DNA of 11,092 nt from Rickettsiales bacterium (lineage in GTDB: Bacteria; Pseudomonadota; Alphaproteobacteria; Rickettsiales; Anaplasmataceae): positions 1 to 11,092 of the forward strand of contig JAISAR010000081.1 in NCBI GenBank assembly GCA_031266615.1. The letters run 5' to 3'. Numbering within the stretch: the stretch's first letter is position 1; the number at the start of each line of letters is the position of its first letter. Shown in pieces: positions 1 to 7,260 of this stretch. The notes under the pieces are model-generated. The model searched no databases. It was not told the DNA's origin and was given only the letters and a program-made list of their open reading frames with translations. A program made the position numbers and the translations under genes.

Positions 1-21
1 ACTCTATTAAATTACTCGAAA

Positions 22-780
22 ATGCTGTATCTGAATTTATTCGAGATATTACGGAAAGTTCGATCAAAACCATTTGCTCTGTTAATTATTTGTCTAGTTA
101 TTTATGAGAGTTGGTATCACAAGAACGATTCTAAACTATCCAAAATACTAAAGTTTATAGCTAGAGTCCTCATCTATATTGTTGCTGCTATAATTTTAAT
201 CCCGTGTATTATATCAAATCTAATGACTTCACTGATACCTGCGCTTATTTTTTATTACATCAATAGGGATTTCTTCAATCAAAAAGATACAAGTATAGAA
301 GTAAATGAAGTCAAAGTGAAAAGCGAAGAAGAGTACAAAAAACGCATAAAAGAAGAAGCTAATAAATTGGAGCAACAGGACGATACAGATCAGGGTCAAC
401 CAGATATAGAAGTAATATCCCGAGTAATGAAAGATAAACAAGCCATAGATCGGATTGTTGTAGCAAGGATTGCAGATGACGATATCAAAGACGGTAAAGG
501 AATGATACGAACAACTGCAAATGACCAAAATGTTACTATAAAGGGAATCATTGCTGGAAATCTTCCTGATAAAACAGAAGGTTTTGCTGCTGGTTTTAGC
601 TTGCAATGTAGCCTTATCGAAGAGGGCGTGGACCTGCAATGTAATCTGAGCACACGCACTGAAGCTGACAAAAAGCAAGCAATTGAGCGCCTAAGACAAA
701 GTGAGCCAGCACGCACTTTACTCTCTGGCGATGGCGGCATATTGTCTATAGAGCAACACGGTAGCACACGACGGAAATAG
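22..780 (+). CDS. Unrecognised protein with N-terminal membrane segments
   Basis: I do not recognise this 252-residue protein. Hydrophobic stretches at about residues 17-31 and 46-80 predict two or three membrane passes. A highly charged, probably helical linker follows (about 88-125, rich in E and K). The C-terminal half (about 130-252) is soluble, with a GIIAGN turn, two Cys-containing strands (LQCSL, LQCNL) and a polar basic end. No catalytic motif is evident. The ATG at 22 is the first in frame, but the frame is open back to base 1 and there is no clear Shine-Dalgarno sequence, so the true start may lie outside the window. The gene converges on ANK1, whose stop is 37 bp away. A membrane-anchored protein of unknown role is as far as the sequence goes. 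Confidence 0.7.
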   Translation: MLYLNLFEILRKVRSKPFALLIICLVIYESWYHKNDSKLSKILKFIARVLIYIVAAIILIPCIISNLMTSLIPALIFYYINRDFFNQKDTSIEVNEVKVKSEEEYKKRIKEEANKLEQQDDTDQGQPDIEVISRVMKDKQAIDRIVVARIADDDIKDGKGMIRTTANDQNVTIKGIIAGNLPDKTEGFAAGFSLQCSLIEEGVDLQCNLSTRTEADKKQAIERLRQSEPARTLLSGDGGILSIEQHGSTRRK

Positions 781-817
781 GATCTGTGGTCTTATAGTAA
801 CAGTGGGGTTTTATGAA

Positions 818-2191
818 CTATATGCGGGAAGGTGCTGGCACATCTCCATTTACTTGCACTTCTTTCGTTTCGTCTACTTTGGTGTTAGGTTTTGACAGCA
901 TATATGTGGTGCCACCAACTGCTAGCGCTGCTATTGTAACTGCAGCTACTGCTATCATTATGGGCATCAACTCAACTGCAACCATCCCAGTTGCAAAAAG
1001 TGCCACTGCTACAGCAGTACTGAGTGCTGCAGTTACACAGCCGGCAAAAACTCCTTTTGTAGCTGCTGATGTAGATTCTGTTTTTCCTAAAAGACGTGTT
1101 GTATCTTTATCATCTTGCAGTAAGTCTGTTTTTTTGCTTAGTTTTTCAAGTTGTTTTTCTTCTGCTGCCTTCAAAAGTCTCTTTATATCATCATCTTCAG
1201 CGATATGCTTTAATAGTAAGTCCCTTGGAGTTTTACCATCTTTATTCTCTAATAAAGGATCCGCTCCATTTACTATGAGAATCATTACTACCCACTTGCT
1301 CCAAGCAGCAGCCAAATGTAAAGGGGTATTTCCATCTTTATCTAGCGCATTAACACTTGCTCCTGCCTCTATTAGAGCTTTTGCTGTCTCTGCATCCCGA
1401 GCATAATGCAAGGGAGTACGTTTATCTTCATCTACCGCTTTAACATCAGCTCCTCCTTTTACTAGAGCTTTTACAATTTTTTCATTGCGATAACCTGAAG
1501 CAGCCAAATGTAAAGGGGTACTTCCATTTTTATTTACCACTTTAACATCCGCTCTCTTTTTTATTAAAGCCTCCACTATTCTTGTACGACCACTTCGAAC
1601 AGCACAATGCAAAGGAGTACATCTATCGTGATTTATTGCATTAACACCTGCCCCATTTTCTATTAGAGCGTTTGCAACTTCTTTATCGTAATAATGTGAA
1701 GCAACCAAATGTAAAGGGGTATTCCCATCTTCATCTACCGCTTTAACATCTGCTCCTCTTTTTATTAGAATATTTAAGGCCTCTTCATTTCCAAAATCTG
1801 AGGCAGCTAAAAGTAGAGGAGTTTTATTATCTTTATCTATTGCATTAACATTAATGTCTTTTGCTTTCAGTAGAGCACTTATTGCTCCTTCACTGCCAGA
1901 CCGAGCAGCGCAATGCAAAGGGGTTTCAGAATTTTTATTTATTAAATTAACATCAATGTCTTCCGCTTTTAACAGAGCATCTATAGCTTTTTCTGCGCTT
2001 TGGAAAGCGGCCCAGTGCAAAGGAGTATATTGAACATAATCTTTTGCGTTGACATTTATTTTTTCTGCCTTTAATAAAGCATCTATTACCTTTTCACTAT
2101 TAAATTCGGCAGCTTTATGCAAAGGAGTACGCGATGATACCTCTACCGTATTAACATCAATTCCTTCTATTTTTAATAGGGCATCTGCCAC
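818..2191 (-). CDS. ANK1 surviving open frame: ankyrin repeats with C-terminal membrane hairpin
   Basis: This 457-codon frame can still be translated if initiation occurs at the GTG at 2191, which is preceded at close range by AGGA. No other ATG, GTG or TTG lies between the TGA and this codon. It carries ten ankyrin repeats with TPLHxA cores at about residues 22, 56, 90, 124, 158, 192, 225, 259, 289 and 321. A charged linker (about 345-378), two hydrophobic segments (about 379-402 and 405-428), the GGTTYMLSKP junction and a polar tail follow. A start here would cut the first ankyrin repeat in half, which argues that it is not the original start. Ankyrin proteins bind other proteins; in Wolbachia many are suspected host-interaction factors. 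Membrane insertion is inferred from hydrophobicity. If expressed, it would be an N-terminally truncated product. Confidence 0.6.
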   Translation of the reverse strand: MADALLKIEGIDVNTVEVSSRTPLHKAAEFNSEKVIDALLKAEKINVNAKDYVQYTPLHWAAFQSAEKAIDALLKAEDIDVNLINKNSETPLHCAARSGSEGAISALLKAKDINVNAIDKDNKTPLLLAASDFGNEEALNILIKRGADVKAVDEDGNTPLHLVASHYYDKEVANALIENGAGVNAINHDRCTPLHCAVRSGRTRIVEALIKKRADVKVVNKNGSTPLHLAASGYRNEKIVKALVKGGADVKAVDEDKRTPLHYARDAETAKALIEAGASVNALDKDGNTPLHLAAAWSKWVVMILIVNGADPLLENKDGKTPRDLLLKHIAEDDDIKRLLKAAEEKQLEKLSKKTDLLQDDKDTTRLLGKTESTSAATKGVFAGCVTAALSTAVAVALFATGMVAVELMPIMIAVAAVTIAALAVGGTTYMLSKPNTKVDETKEVQVNGDVPAPSRI

Positions 2192-2455
2192 ATTTCCTAG
2201 GTTATCGTGGGCAACTAAGTGTAATAACGTACATCCACACTCAGAATCTGGAAATAATAATGGAAGATCGGACTTAAAAACAGTGTGAAACAGGTAATTT
2301 ACATTAAACTCAGCTTTTTCCCATCTTTCATACTCATCTTTATCTTCTACTTTTAATTTTTCTTTTACCTTTTCAACTATGTTATCTTTGCTTAAATCTG
2401 CTTCTTTATCGATTGCACTTAATATTTCTTTTCACTGCTCATATGTCATTGTCAT
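818..2455 (-). pseudogene. ANK1: ankyrin-repeat membrane protein gene interrupted by TGA at codon 8
   Basis: The natural start is the ATG at 2455-2453, seven bases after a good ribosome binding site (AGAGG). From there the frame reads MTMTYEQ, then TGA (2434-2432), and stays open to the TAG at 818. It would be 545 residues without the stop. Codons 9-88 are clearly coding: LSKDNIVEKVKEKL matches LNKDNLLEKIKDEL in ANK3, and the first ankyrin repeat starts with CTLLHLV. Aligned without gaps, the stop falls opposite Phe8 of ANK3, so a Trp codon (TGG to TGA) is the simplest ancestor. The product would be an N-terminal helical domain, about 11 ankyrin repeats, a charged linker, a hydrophobic hairpin and a short tail. 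The gene is probably a young pseudogene. Stop readthrough, restart at the GTG at 2191, or a sequencing error are the alternatives. Confidence 0.72.
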
Positions 2456-2487
2456 AACTTTACCTCTGACTTTAAATAATATTTTAA

Positions 2488-2514
2488 TTATTACATATTA
2501 CAGAAAAAAGTCAA
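2488..2514 (-). promoter_or_regulatory. Candidate promoter of ANK1
   Basis: In the 65-bp gap between prfB and ANK1 the minus strand reads TTGACT (2514-2509), 15 bases, then TAATAA (2493-2488), which overlaps the alternative ATAATT that would give a 17-base spacer. The -35 match is good for a sigma-70 site. It would place the transcript start about 25-30 bases upstream of the AGAGG ribosome binding site. In such AT-rich DNA a chance match is possible. Confidence 0.4.
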
Positions 2515-2520
2515 CCCTAC

Positions 2521-3625
2521 CTAATTTTTATTAGTCAGCACACTAACTATGAAACAGTCTATATTGCCATCAAAGACGGAATTTATGTTGCCCACTTCAT
2601 GTCCGGTTCTTAAATCCTTCACCATTTGATACGGATGCACAACATATGACCTGATTTGATTACCCCAGCCTATATCGCATTTTTTGCCGTATTCTTCAGC
2701 CATTTCCCGCTCTTTTTTTTCTAGCTCAATTTGGTATAAACGTCCTTTGAGTAACTTTAATGCCTCATGTTTGTTTTGATGCTGGGAACGGCTGTTTTGG
2801 CACTGAACTATAACACCCGTTGGAATATGCGTAATGCGTACTGCGCTCTCAGTTTTGTTTACATGCTGACCGCCTGCCCCTGAAGCGCGGTAGGTATCAA
2901 TCTTTAGATCCTTCTCATCCACAGCAATATCAATTGAATCTTCTATCACTGGTGTCACTCCTACGCTCGCAAAACTGGTATGACGTTTGCTGTTTGCATC
3001 AAATGGTGATATTCTAACCAGCCTGTGAATGCCACTTTCGCTTTTTGCCCATCCATAAGCTTTTTCTCCAACGATTTTTATCGTTGCAGATTTTATACCA
3101 ACCGATTCTCCCTCCAATTTTTCTACAACTTCAACTTTAAAGTTGTGATAAATCTCTGCCCACCTCATATACATGCGCATGAGCATTTCAGCCCAATCAT
3201 TGCTCTCCGTTCCACCAGCTCCTGAGTGAATTTCCAAGAAGCAGTCATTACTATCTGCTTCGCCAGTAAATAAAGATTCCGTTTCCTTGCGCTTGATTAA
3301 TTTCTCTAGCTTCACTAATTCATTTTCAACTTCAGAGAAAAATTCCTCATCATTTTCATCAATAGCAAATTTCATTAGGCTGATAGCATCGTTGTAATCA
3401 CTTTCTAACTTTGAAAATGACTCTACATCATTTTTGATTTTAGAACGTTCTTTTAAAATTTCTTGTGCTTTTTGGTTGTCCTGCCATAGATCATCATCTG
3501 CAGCCTGAGATTCCAGCTCTGCAAGGCGTGATTTCAATTTTTCTACGTCAAAGACACCTCCTAATGACAGAAATACTCTTATCTAAGCTCTGAAAGTATT
3601 CAAAAATTTCCAAATAGGCTTTCAT
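2521..3625 (-). CDS. prfB: Peptide chain release factor 2 (programmed +1 frameshift)
   Basis: RF2 recognises UGA and UAA in the ribosomal A site and triggers peptide release. The main frame (2521-3549) contains the RF2 codon-recognition tripeptide SPF and the catalytic GGQ loop (RASGAGGQHVNKTES), with an N-terminal coiled coil and the conserved HSGAGGTES segment. No good ATG opens this frame. Upstream, a 25-codon frame begins at the ATG at 3625 (MKAYLEIFEYFQSLDKSISV, then IRRCL) and stops at TGA 3550-3548. A +1 shift at CTT TGA C joins the two as CL-DVEKLKSRLAEL, giving 367 residues with SPF at 206-208 and GGQ at 251-253, essentially the E. coli RF2 numbering. An automatic caller would place the start at the TTG at 3537 and lose 29 residues. 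There is no strong Shine-Dalgarno sequence before the ATG. ANK1 follows on the same strand. Confidence 0.95.
3547..3562 (-). promoter_or_regulatory. prfB programmed +1 frameshift signal
   Basis: On the minus strand, AGGAGG (3562-3557) is followed by TGT and then the slippery CTT TGA C (3553-3547). The internal Shine-Dalgarno element sits three bases from the CTT codon, as in E. coli prfB, and the stop is the 26th codon of the zero frame, also as in E. coli. When RF2 is scarce, slow termination at UGA lets the ribosome slip +1 from CUU to UUU and make full-length RF2. This is the known autoregulatory circuit of the family. All elements are seen directly here; activity is inferred. Confidence 0.93.
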
Positions 3626-3635
3626 TATGCTTTAG

Positions 3636-3663
3636 ATTTTAATATATTCACTATCAATAGCAA
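3636..3663 (-). promoter_or_regulatory. Candidate promoter of prfB
   Basis: The minus strand has TTGCTA (3663-3658), a 16-base spacer and TAAAAT (3641-3636). Initiation would fall only a few bases before the ATG at 3625, implying a very short leader. This is a weak call in AT-rich DNA. Confidence 0.3.
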
Positions 3664-3697
3664 TAACAGTACACAAAACAGAAATTTAACCATATAG

Positions 3698-3726
3698 TAG
3701 TTAATTTAAAACAATCTTATTATACT
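3698..3726 (+). promoter_or_regulatory. Candidate promoter of mgtE
   Basis: TATACT (3721-3726) is a good -10 hexamer. The -35 position at 17 bases (TAGTTA, 3698-3703) is poor. The leader to the ATG at 3780 would be about 45 bases. I see no magnesium-sensing riboswitch fold in it. Confidence 0.35.
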
Positions 3727-3779
3727 CTAATGTTTAAAGGGATCAAGTACGTATATGTATTAAGAAGTAAGGTGAAGAT

Positions 3780-5150
3780 ATGAATATTGAGATAAATTCC
3801 CATTATGGCTTAGATAATAAGGCTATTGATGACCTAATCGAGTCACTTGATAACGAGGAGCTAGAAAACGTTCGCAATATCGTAAAAACAATAGATAGCG
3901 TTCAGTTAGCCTATTTTTTATCTACCTCAATCAGTGACCACAGGGAAAAATTAGTTAGTATCCTAGATCAACATTTGTTAAGTGATGCCCTAGTGCATGT
4001 AGTACCAGATTTACAAGTGGAAATTATAGAAACATTGGGAGTAGAAAATACGGCAAAGTTACTCACGCTCCTTGATGTAGAAGACATAGTAACCATAGTG
4101 AAGGATCTGGATAGAAAGTCTATAGAAAACATACTTCACTACTTGCCCGACACAACTCAAAAGTTAGTAGAGGAGTTGTTATCATACCCAGAAGAAAGTG
4201 CAGGAAGGTTGATACATAAAAACATGGTTATAGCTCCATATTATTGGACGATAAACCAGCTAACAGAATTCTTGCGCAATTATAAAAAAATACCAGAAAC
4301 ATTTCATCAGATTTTTGTCATCAACTCAAAATTAGAACCTATAGGTAGTGTTAATTTAAATAAGGTAATATCTCACTCAGGAGAAACAACAATAAAAGAA
4401 ATAATGAGTCAGGACATAAAAATCATTAAAACTGGCGTAGACCAAGAGGAAGTAGCAAGAATATTTAAGGATTACTCTCTATTATCCGCTCCTGTAGTAA
4501 ATAAGCGCGGTAAAATCATAGGTGTGATTTTAATTGAAGATGTAATAAAAGTTGTCCAACAAGAAACAGAAGAAGATATACTAAAAATAAGCGGTGTGCC
4601 ATCCAAAGCTGACATAAATGCTCCTATACATAAAACCATAATTCAAAGACTACCTTGGTTATTGTTCAACCTCTTAGCCGCAACGATATGCTCTATAGTA
4701 GTTGGCTTTTTCGATAACGTAATAAAAAGTTTTGTAGTGCTGCCAATAGTTATGCCAATAATTGCGTCGATGAGCGGAAATGCAGGATCCCAAACAGTAA
4801 CGCTCACCATCAGAGCAATCGCAACAAAATATTTAACTGAGCAAAATGCAAACAGAATACTGATAAAAGAGTTTCTAATAGGTCTGATAAATGGAATAAT
4901 TTTATCTACTATTTCACTTATAGTACTAGCAGTAAGATTTCACAGCTTCAAAGTGGAGATCATTTTTGTAGTCTCCATGGTTATGATGTCGATCATTGCA
5001 ACATTTATTGGAACTTTCATTCCTATAATGCTCCACCGCTTAAAATCCGACCCTGCAGTTTCCTCTTCAATCCTAACATCAGCAACAACCGATATTCTTT
5101 CAGCTTTTATATTTCTCGGCCTAGCTACGCTCTTCCTGCTAAATAGCTAA
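3780..5150 (+). CDS. mgtE: MgtE-family magnesium transporter
   Basis: MgtE is an inner-membrane, Mg2+-selective channel gated by its cytosolic domain, which closes when internal Mg2+ is high. The 456 residues show the full family architecture. A superhelical N domain (about 10-135) is followed by the EESAGRLIH junction and two CBS domains (about 145-200 and 205-262, the second with SAPVVNKRGKIIGVI and EDVIKV). A connecting helix and five membrane helices follow (from about 290 to 455). The pore signature MSGNAGSQTVTLTIRA is at about 331-346, and the late TTDIL carries the conserved pore aspartate (D438). The length is normal for the family. The start ATG has a ribosome binding site (AAGGTGA) at proper spacing. 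The gene is divergent from prfB and converges on pdhB, with four bases shared between stop codons. Confidence 0.95.
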   Translation: MNIEINSHYGLDNKAIDDLIESLDNEELENVRNIVKTIDSVQLAYFLSTSISDHREKLVSILDQHLLSDALVHVVPDLQVEIIETLGVENTAKLLTLLDVEDIVTIVKDLDRKSIENILHYLPDTTQKLVEELLSYPEESAGRLIHKNMVIAPYYWTINQLTEFLRNYKKIPETFHQIFVINSKLEPIGSVNLNKVISHSGETTIKEIMSQDIKIIKTGVDQEEVARIFKDYSLLSAPVVNKRGKIIGVILIEDVIKVVQQETEEDILKISGVPSKADINAPIHKTIIQRLPWLLFNLLAATICSIVVGFFDNVIKSFVVLPIVMPIIASMSGNAGSQTVTLTIRAIATKYLTEQNANRILIKEFLIGLINGIILSTISLIVLAVRFHSFKVEIIFVVSMVMMSIIATFIGTFIPIMLHRLKSDPAVSSSILTSATTDILSAFIFLGLATLFLLNS

Positions 5151-6145
5151 GTCTTTCTAAAACAGACCAGGTGCACAGCTTCAACTATATCTTCCACTTG
5201 CGGTAATGCTTTTTTCTCCAGGTTTGCAGCATAGGGTAAAGGAACATCCTTACCTGTTACGCGTACAACTGGGGCATCAAGGTAGTCAAATCCCTGCTCC
5301 ATAACCGCAGCAGAAAGCTCTGCGCCGATTCCTGCAAATGGCCAACCCTCTTCTACGCTGACCAATCTATTAGTTTTCTTGATAGAGTTAATGACAGTTT
5401 CAGTGTCAAGTGGCCTTAAGGTTCTCAGGTCAATAACTTCAGCTTCTATGCCTTTACTAGAGAGTAAATCTGCTGCATTTAAAGCGTCCATTAATTGCAG
5501 TGAGAAAGCAGTAATAGTCACATCCTTTCCTTCCCGTATAACAGCAGCTTTGCCTATCTCAAGTAAATAGTCTTTATTCGATAGCTCAGAGTCAGGAACT
5601 TCGTGCTCATGTCCATAAGCGATCTCGTTTTCTAGAAATATCACTGGATCTGGATCACGAATTGCAGCTTTAAGCAGCCCCCTGCAATCGGAGGCAAAAT
5701 AAGGCGCTATTACTTTTAATCCTGGTACATGCGAATACCAAGATGCAAAGCATTGAGAGTGCTGTGCAGCAACTCTCGCTGCAGCGCCATTTGGTCCACG
5801 AAATACTATAGGGCATCCAAGTTGTCCACCTGACATATAATTTGTTTTTGCTGCAGAATTCACAATTTGATCGATAGCCTGCATAGAAAAATTAAAAGTC
5901 ATAAACTCGACAATTGGCCTAAGTCCAGCAAATGCTGCTCCAACGGCAAGACCAGCAAATCCATGTTCGGTAATAGGTGTATCAACCACCCTATTTTCTC
6001 CAAACTCTTTCAGCAATCCTTTCGTTACTTTGTAAGCACCGTCATACTCTGCAACTTCTTCACCCATGATAAATACATCATGGTCGTTTTGCATTTCTTC
6101 TCTGATTGCTGTACATAAAGCTTCTCTCACGCTTAAAGTTGCCAT
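5147..6145 (-). CDS. pdhB: Pyruvate dehydrogenase E1 component, beta subunit
   Basis: E1 is an alpha2-beta2 thiamine-diphosphate enzyme that decarboxylates pyruvate and passes the acetyl group to the lipoyl domain of E2, feeding acetyl-CoA into the TCA cycle. The 332 residues show the beta-subunit landmarks: REALCTAIREEM near the start, GEEVAEYDGAYKVTKGL (about 28-44, with the ThDP-region glutamate), DTPITEHGFAGLAVGAA (about 55-71), GPNGAAARVAAQHSQ, and a C-terminal transketolase domain with DLRTLRPLDTETV and EEGWPFAGIG. It has no lipoyl-domain extension. The alpha subunit gene is not in the window, so pdhA must lie elsewhere. The ATG lacks a clear Shine-Dalgarno sequence. The TAG stop overlaps the TAA of mgtE on the opposite strand (5147-5150). 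Confidence 0.95.
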   Translation of the reverse strand: MATLSVREALCTAIREEMQNDHDVFIMGEEVAEYDGAYKVTKGLLKEFGENRVVDTPITEHGFAGLAVGAAFAGLRPIVEFMTFNFSMQAIDQIVNSAAKTNYMSGGQLGCPIVFRGPNGAAARVAAQHSQCFASWYSHVPGLKVIAPYFASDCRGLLKAAIRDPDPVIFLENEIAYGHEHEVPDSELSNKDYLLEIGKAAVIREGKDVTITAFSLQLMDALNAADLLSSKGIEAEVIDLRTLRPLDTETVINSIKKTNRLVSVEEGWPFAGIGAELSAAVMEQGFDYLDAPVVRVTGKDVPLPYAANLEKKALPQVEDIVEAVHLVCFRKT

Positions 6146-6154
6146 TTATAAACT

Positions 6155-6184
6155 TTTATAGATTAACTAAAGTAACTATATCAA
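6155..6184 (-). promoter_or_regulatory. Candidate promoter of pdhB
   Basis: The minus strand has TTGATA (6184-6179), an 18-base spacer and TATAAA (6160-6155). Both hexamers are close to consensus. The predicted start is only a few bases before the ATG at 6145, so the mRNA would be nearly leaderless, which fits the missing ribosome binding site. Confidence 0.42.
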
Positions 6185-6221
6185 AGTTACCAGGCGCTAG
6201 TAAAGCAGATATTGCTATAAA

Positions 6222-7127
6222 TTAAACCTTACCAACACCATGTTGCACCGAGCCTTGAATAGCCACTCCTTTCAATTCGGTGGTAGGCTTTGATACCATG
6301 TATGTAATGCCGCCAGCTATTAATGCAAATATCGCGGAAGTTACAATCATTGGCAGAACAGATAAGCTGGAAACAATACTAAGCACTACTAGCATAGCTG
6401 CAAGATTTACAGAAGCAATTTTTAAGAAACACGGTTGTCTTTTTTCTACTTTTTCTAATGACACTTCTCTTTCTGATGATACTTCACTTGTTTGAGAATG
6501 CTGACTTTTTGTTTCTTTTAATACATCTCTATCTGAGTCTTTTTTACTCTCAGTTTTTTCTTGCAAAAGTTTTATTATCTTGTCGTTATGTCCGCATTGA
6601 GCATAAAATAAAGGAGTACATCCATCGTTATCTCGTGCTTCAAGATTTGCCCCACTTTCTACTAGGCACTTTACTCCCTTTACACAACCAGACATAACAG
6701 CAGAATGTAAAGGAGTACACCCACTGTTATCTTGTGCTTCAAGGTTTGCTCCTTTTTCTAATAAACACTTTATTGACTTTGCACTATTGCGAGCAGCAAC
6801 GACGTGCAAAGGAGTAAATCCATCTTGATCTTTTATTTCAATGCCTACTCCGCTTTTTGCTAGATGCTTTACCACGTCTAAAATATTACGCGGAGCAACT
6901 TCACGTAAAAGAGTAAAAAATGCATCTTTATTTTGTTGTACTTTAGCTAATTTGTTTTTTATTGAACGTTTTACTGCCTTTGCGTAACCGTGTTTGACAG
7001 CAGCGTATAAAGGGGAAAATCCATTTTTGTGTTTGATTACGTAACTTGTTAATTTGGGTTGATTTTTGTTTGTTGTAGCATTATTGCCACCTTTATTCCA
7101 TTCTTGTGCTTTCCATTTTACTATCAT
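6222..7127 (-). CDS. ANK2: ankyrin-repeat protein with C-terminal membrane hairpin
   Basis: This 301-residue protein starts at an ATG with a good ribosome binding site (AAAGGAAA) and an upstream in-frame stop. After a polar N-terminus it has about five ankyrin repeats (roughly 35-66, 68-101, 102-134, 135-167 and 168-195). The two central ones are canonical (DGFTPLHVVA, SGCTPLHSAV, each ending in GANLEA). A charged linker (about 192-231, with QHSQTSEVS) leads to a hydrophobic hairpin (about 236-277), the junction GGITYMVSKPTTEL and a 15-residue tail. Hairpin and linker are close relatives of those in ANK3. It lacks the N-terminal helical domain shared by ANK1 and ANK3. The product is likely a membrane-anchored protein-binding scaffold. 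Secretion or an effector role is inference from the family, with no signal peptide visible. Confidence 0.88.
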   Translation of the reverse strand: MIVKWKAQEWNKGGNNATTNKNQPKLTSYVIKHKNGFSPLYAAVKHGYAKAVKRSIKNKLAKVQQNKDAFFTLLREVAPRNILDVVKHLAKSGVGIEIKDQDGFTPLHVVAARNSAKSIKCLLEKGANLEAQDNSGCTPLHSAVMSGCVKGVKCLVESGANLEARDNDGCTPLFYAQCGHNDKIIKLLQEKTESKKDSDRDVLKETKSQHSQTSEVSSEREVSLEKVEKRQPCFLKIASVNLAAMLVVLSIVSSLSVLPMIVTSAIFALIAGGITYMVSKPTTELKGVAIQGSVQHGVGKV

Positions 7128-7149
7128 TAATTTCCTTTAGTCTTACTAC

Positions 7150-7195
7150 TGTATAATTTCATAAAGAGGTTAAACTTGTTTATATGCTATATTTA
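7150..7195 (-). promoter_or_regulatory. Upstream block of ANK2, shared with ANK3
   Basis: On the minus strand a TTTAACC tract runs through CTCTTTATG to TATACA (7155-7150), a possible -10. The same order of elements occurs upstream of ANK3, so the block was probably duplicated with the gene and may hold the promoter. No convincing -35 is seen; an 18-base spacer would place it at ACAAGT. Confidence 0.33.
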
Positions 7196-7205
7196 GCTTG
7201 CAGCC

Positions 7206-7224
7206 AACGAAGCCTGCTTCCGTT
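7206..7224. other. Small hairpin between ANK2 and ANK3
   Basis: AAC-GAAG, loop CCTG, CTTC, bulged C, GTT forms a seven-pair stem with one bulge in the gap between the ANK3 stop and the ANK2 start. There is no T run on either side, so it is not a standard rho-independent terminator. A role in ending ANK3 transcription is possible but unsupported. Confidence 0.3.
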
Positions 7225-7260
7225 ACTAGGCTCTAAAAGATGAAGCTAGATTACTCCAAG

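Noticed and set aside
229..678. 149-codon minus-strand frame overlapping the first gene
   Set aside because: Shadow frame. The plus-strand frame has coherent membrane and soluble domains; the minus one has no ribosome binding site and biased Phe/Tyr/Ile composition.
813..1406. 197-codon plus-strand open frame opposite ANK1
   Set aside because: It is the antisense shadow of the ANK1 hairpin and repeats. Its Ser/Ala/Val-rich composition mirrors the other strand, and the minus-strand ankyrin pattern is unmistakable.
1300..2130. Regularly spaced repeats resembling a CRISPR-like array
   Set aside because: The roughly 100-bp periodicity (AAAGGGGTA-type motif) is the antisense of TPLHxA codons in 33-residue ankyrin repeats. 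The spacing is too long and the repeats too degenerate for CRISPR.
3727..3779. Mg2+-sensing riboswitch in the mgtE leader
   Set aside because: The leader is short and AT-rich with no stable multi-stem structure. An M-box would need well over 100 bases.
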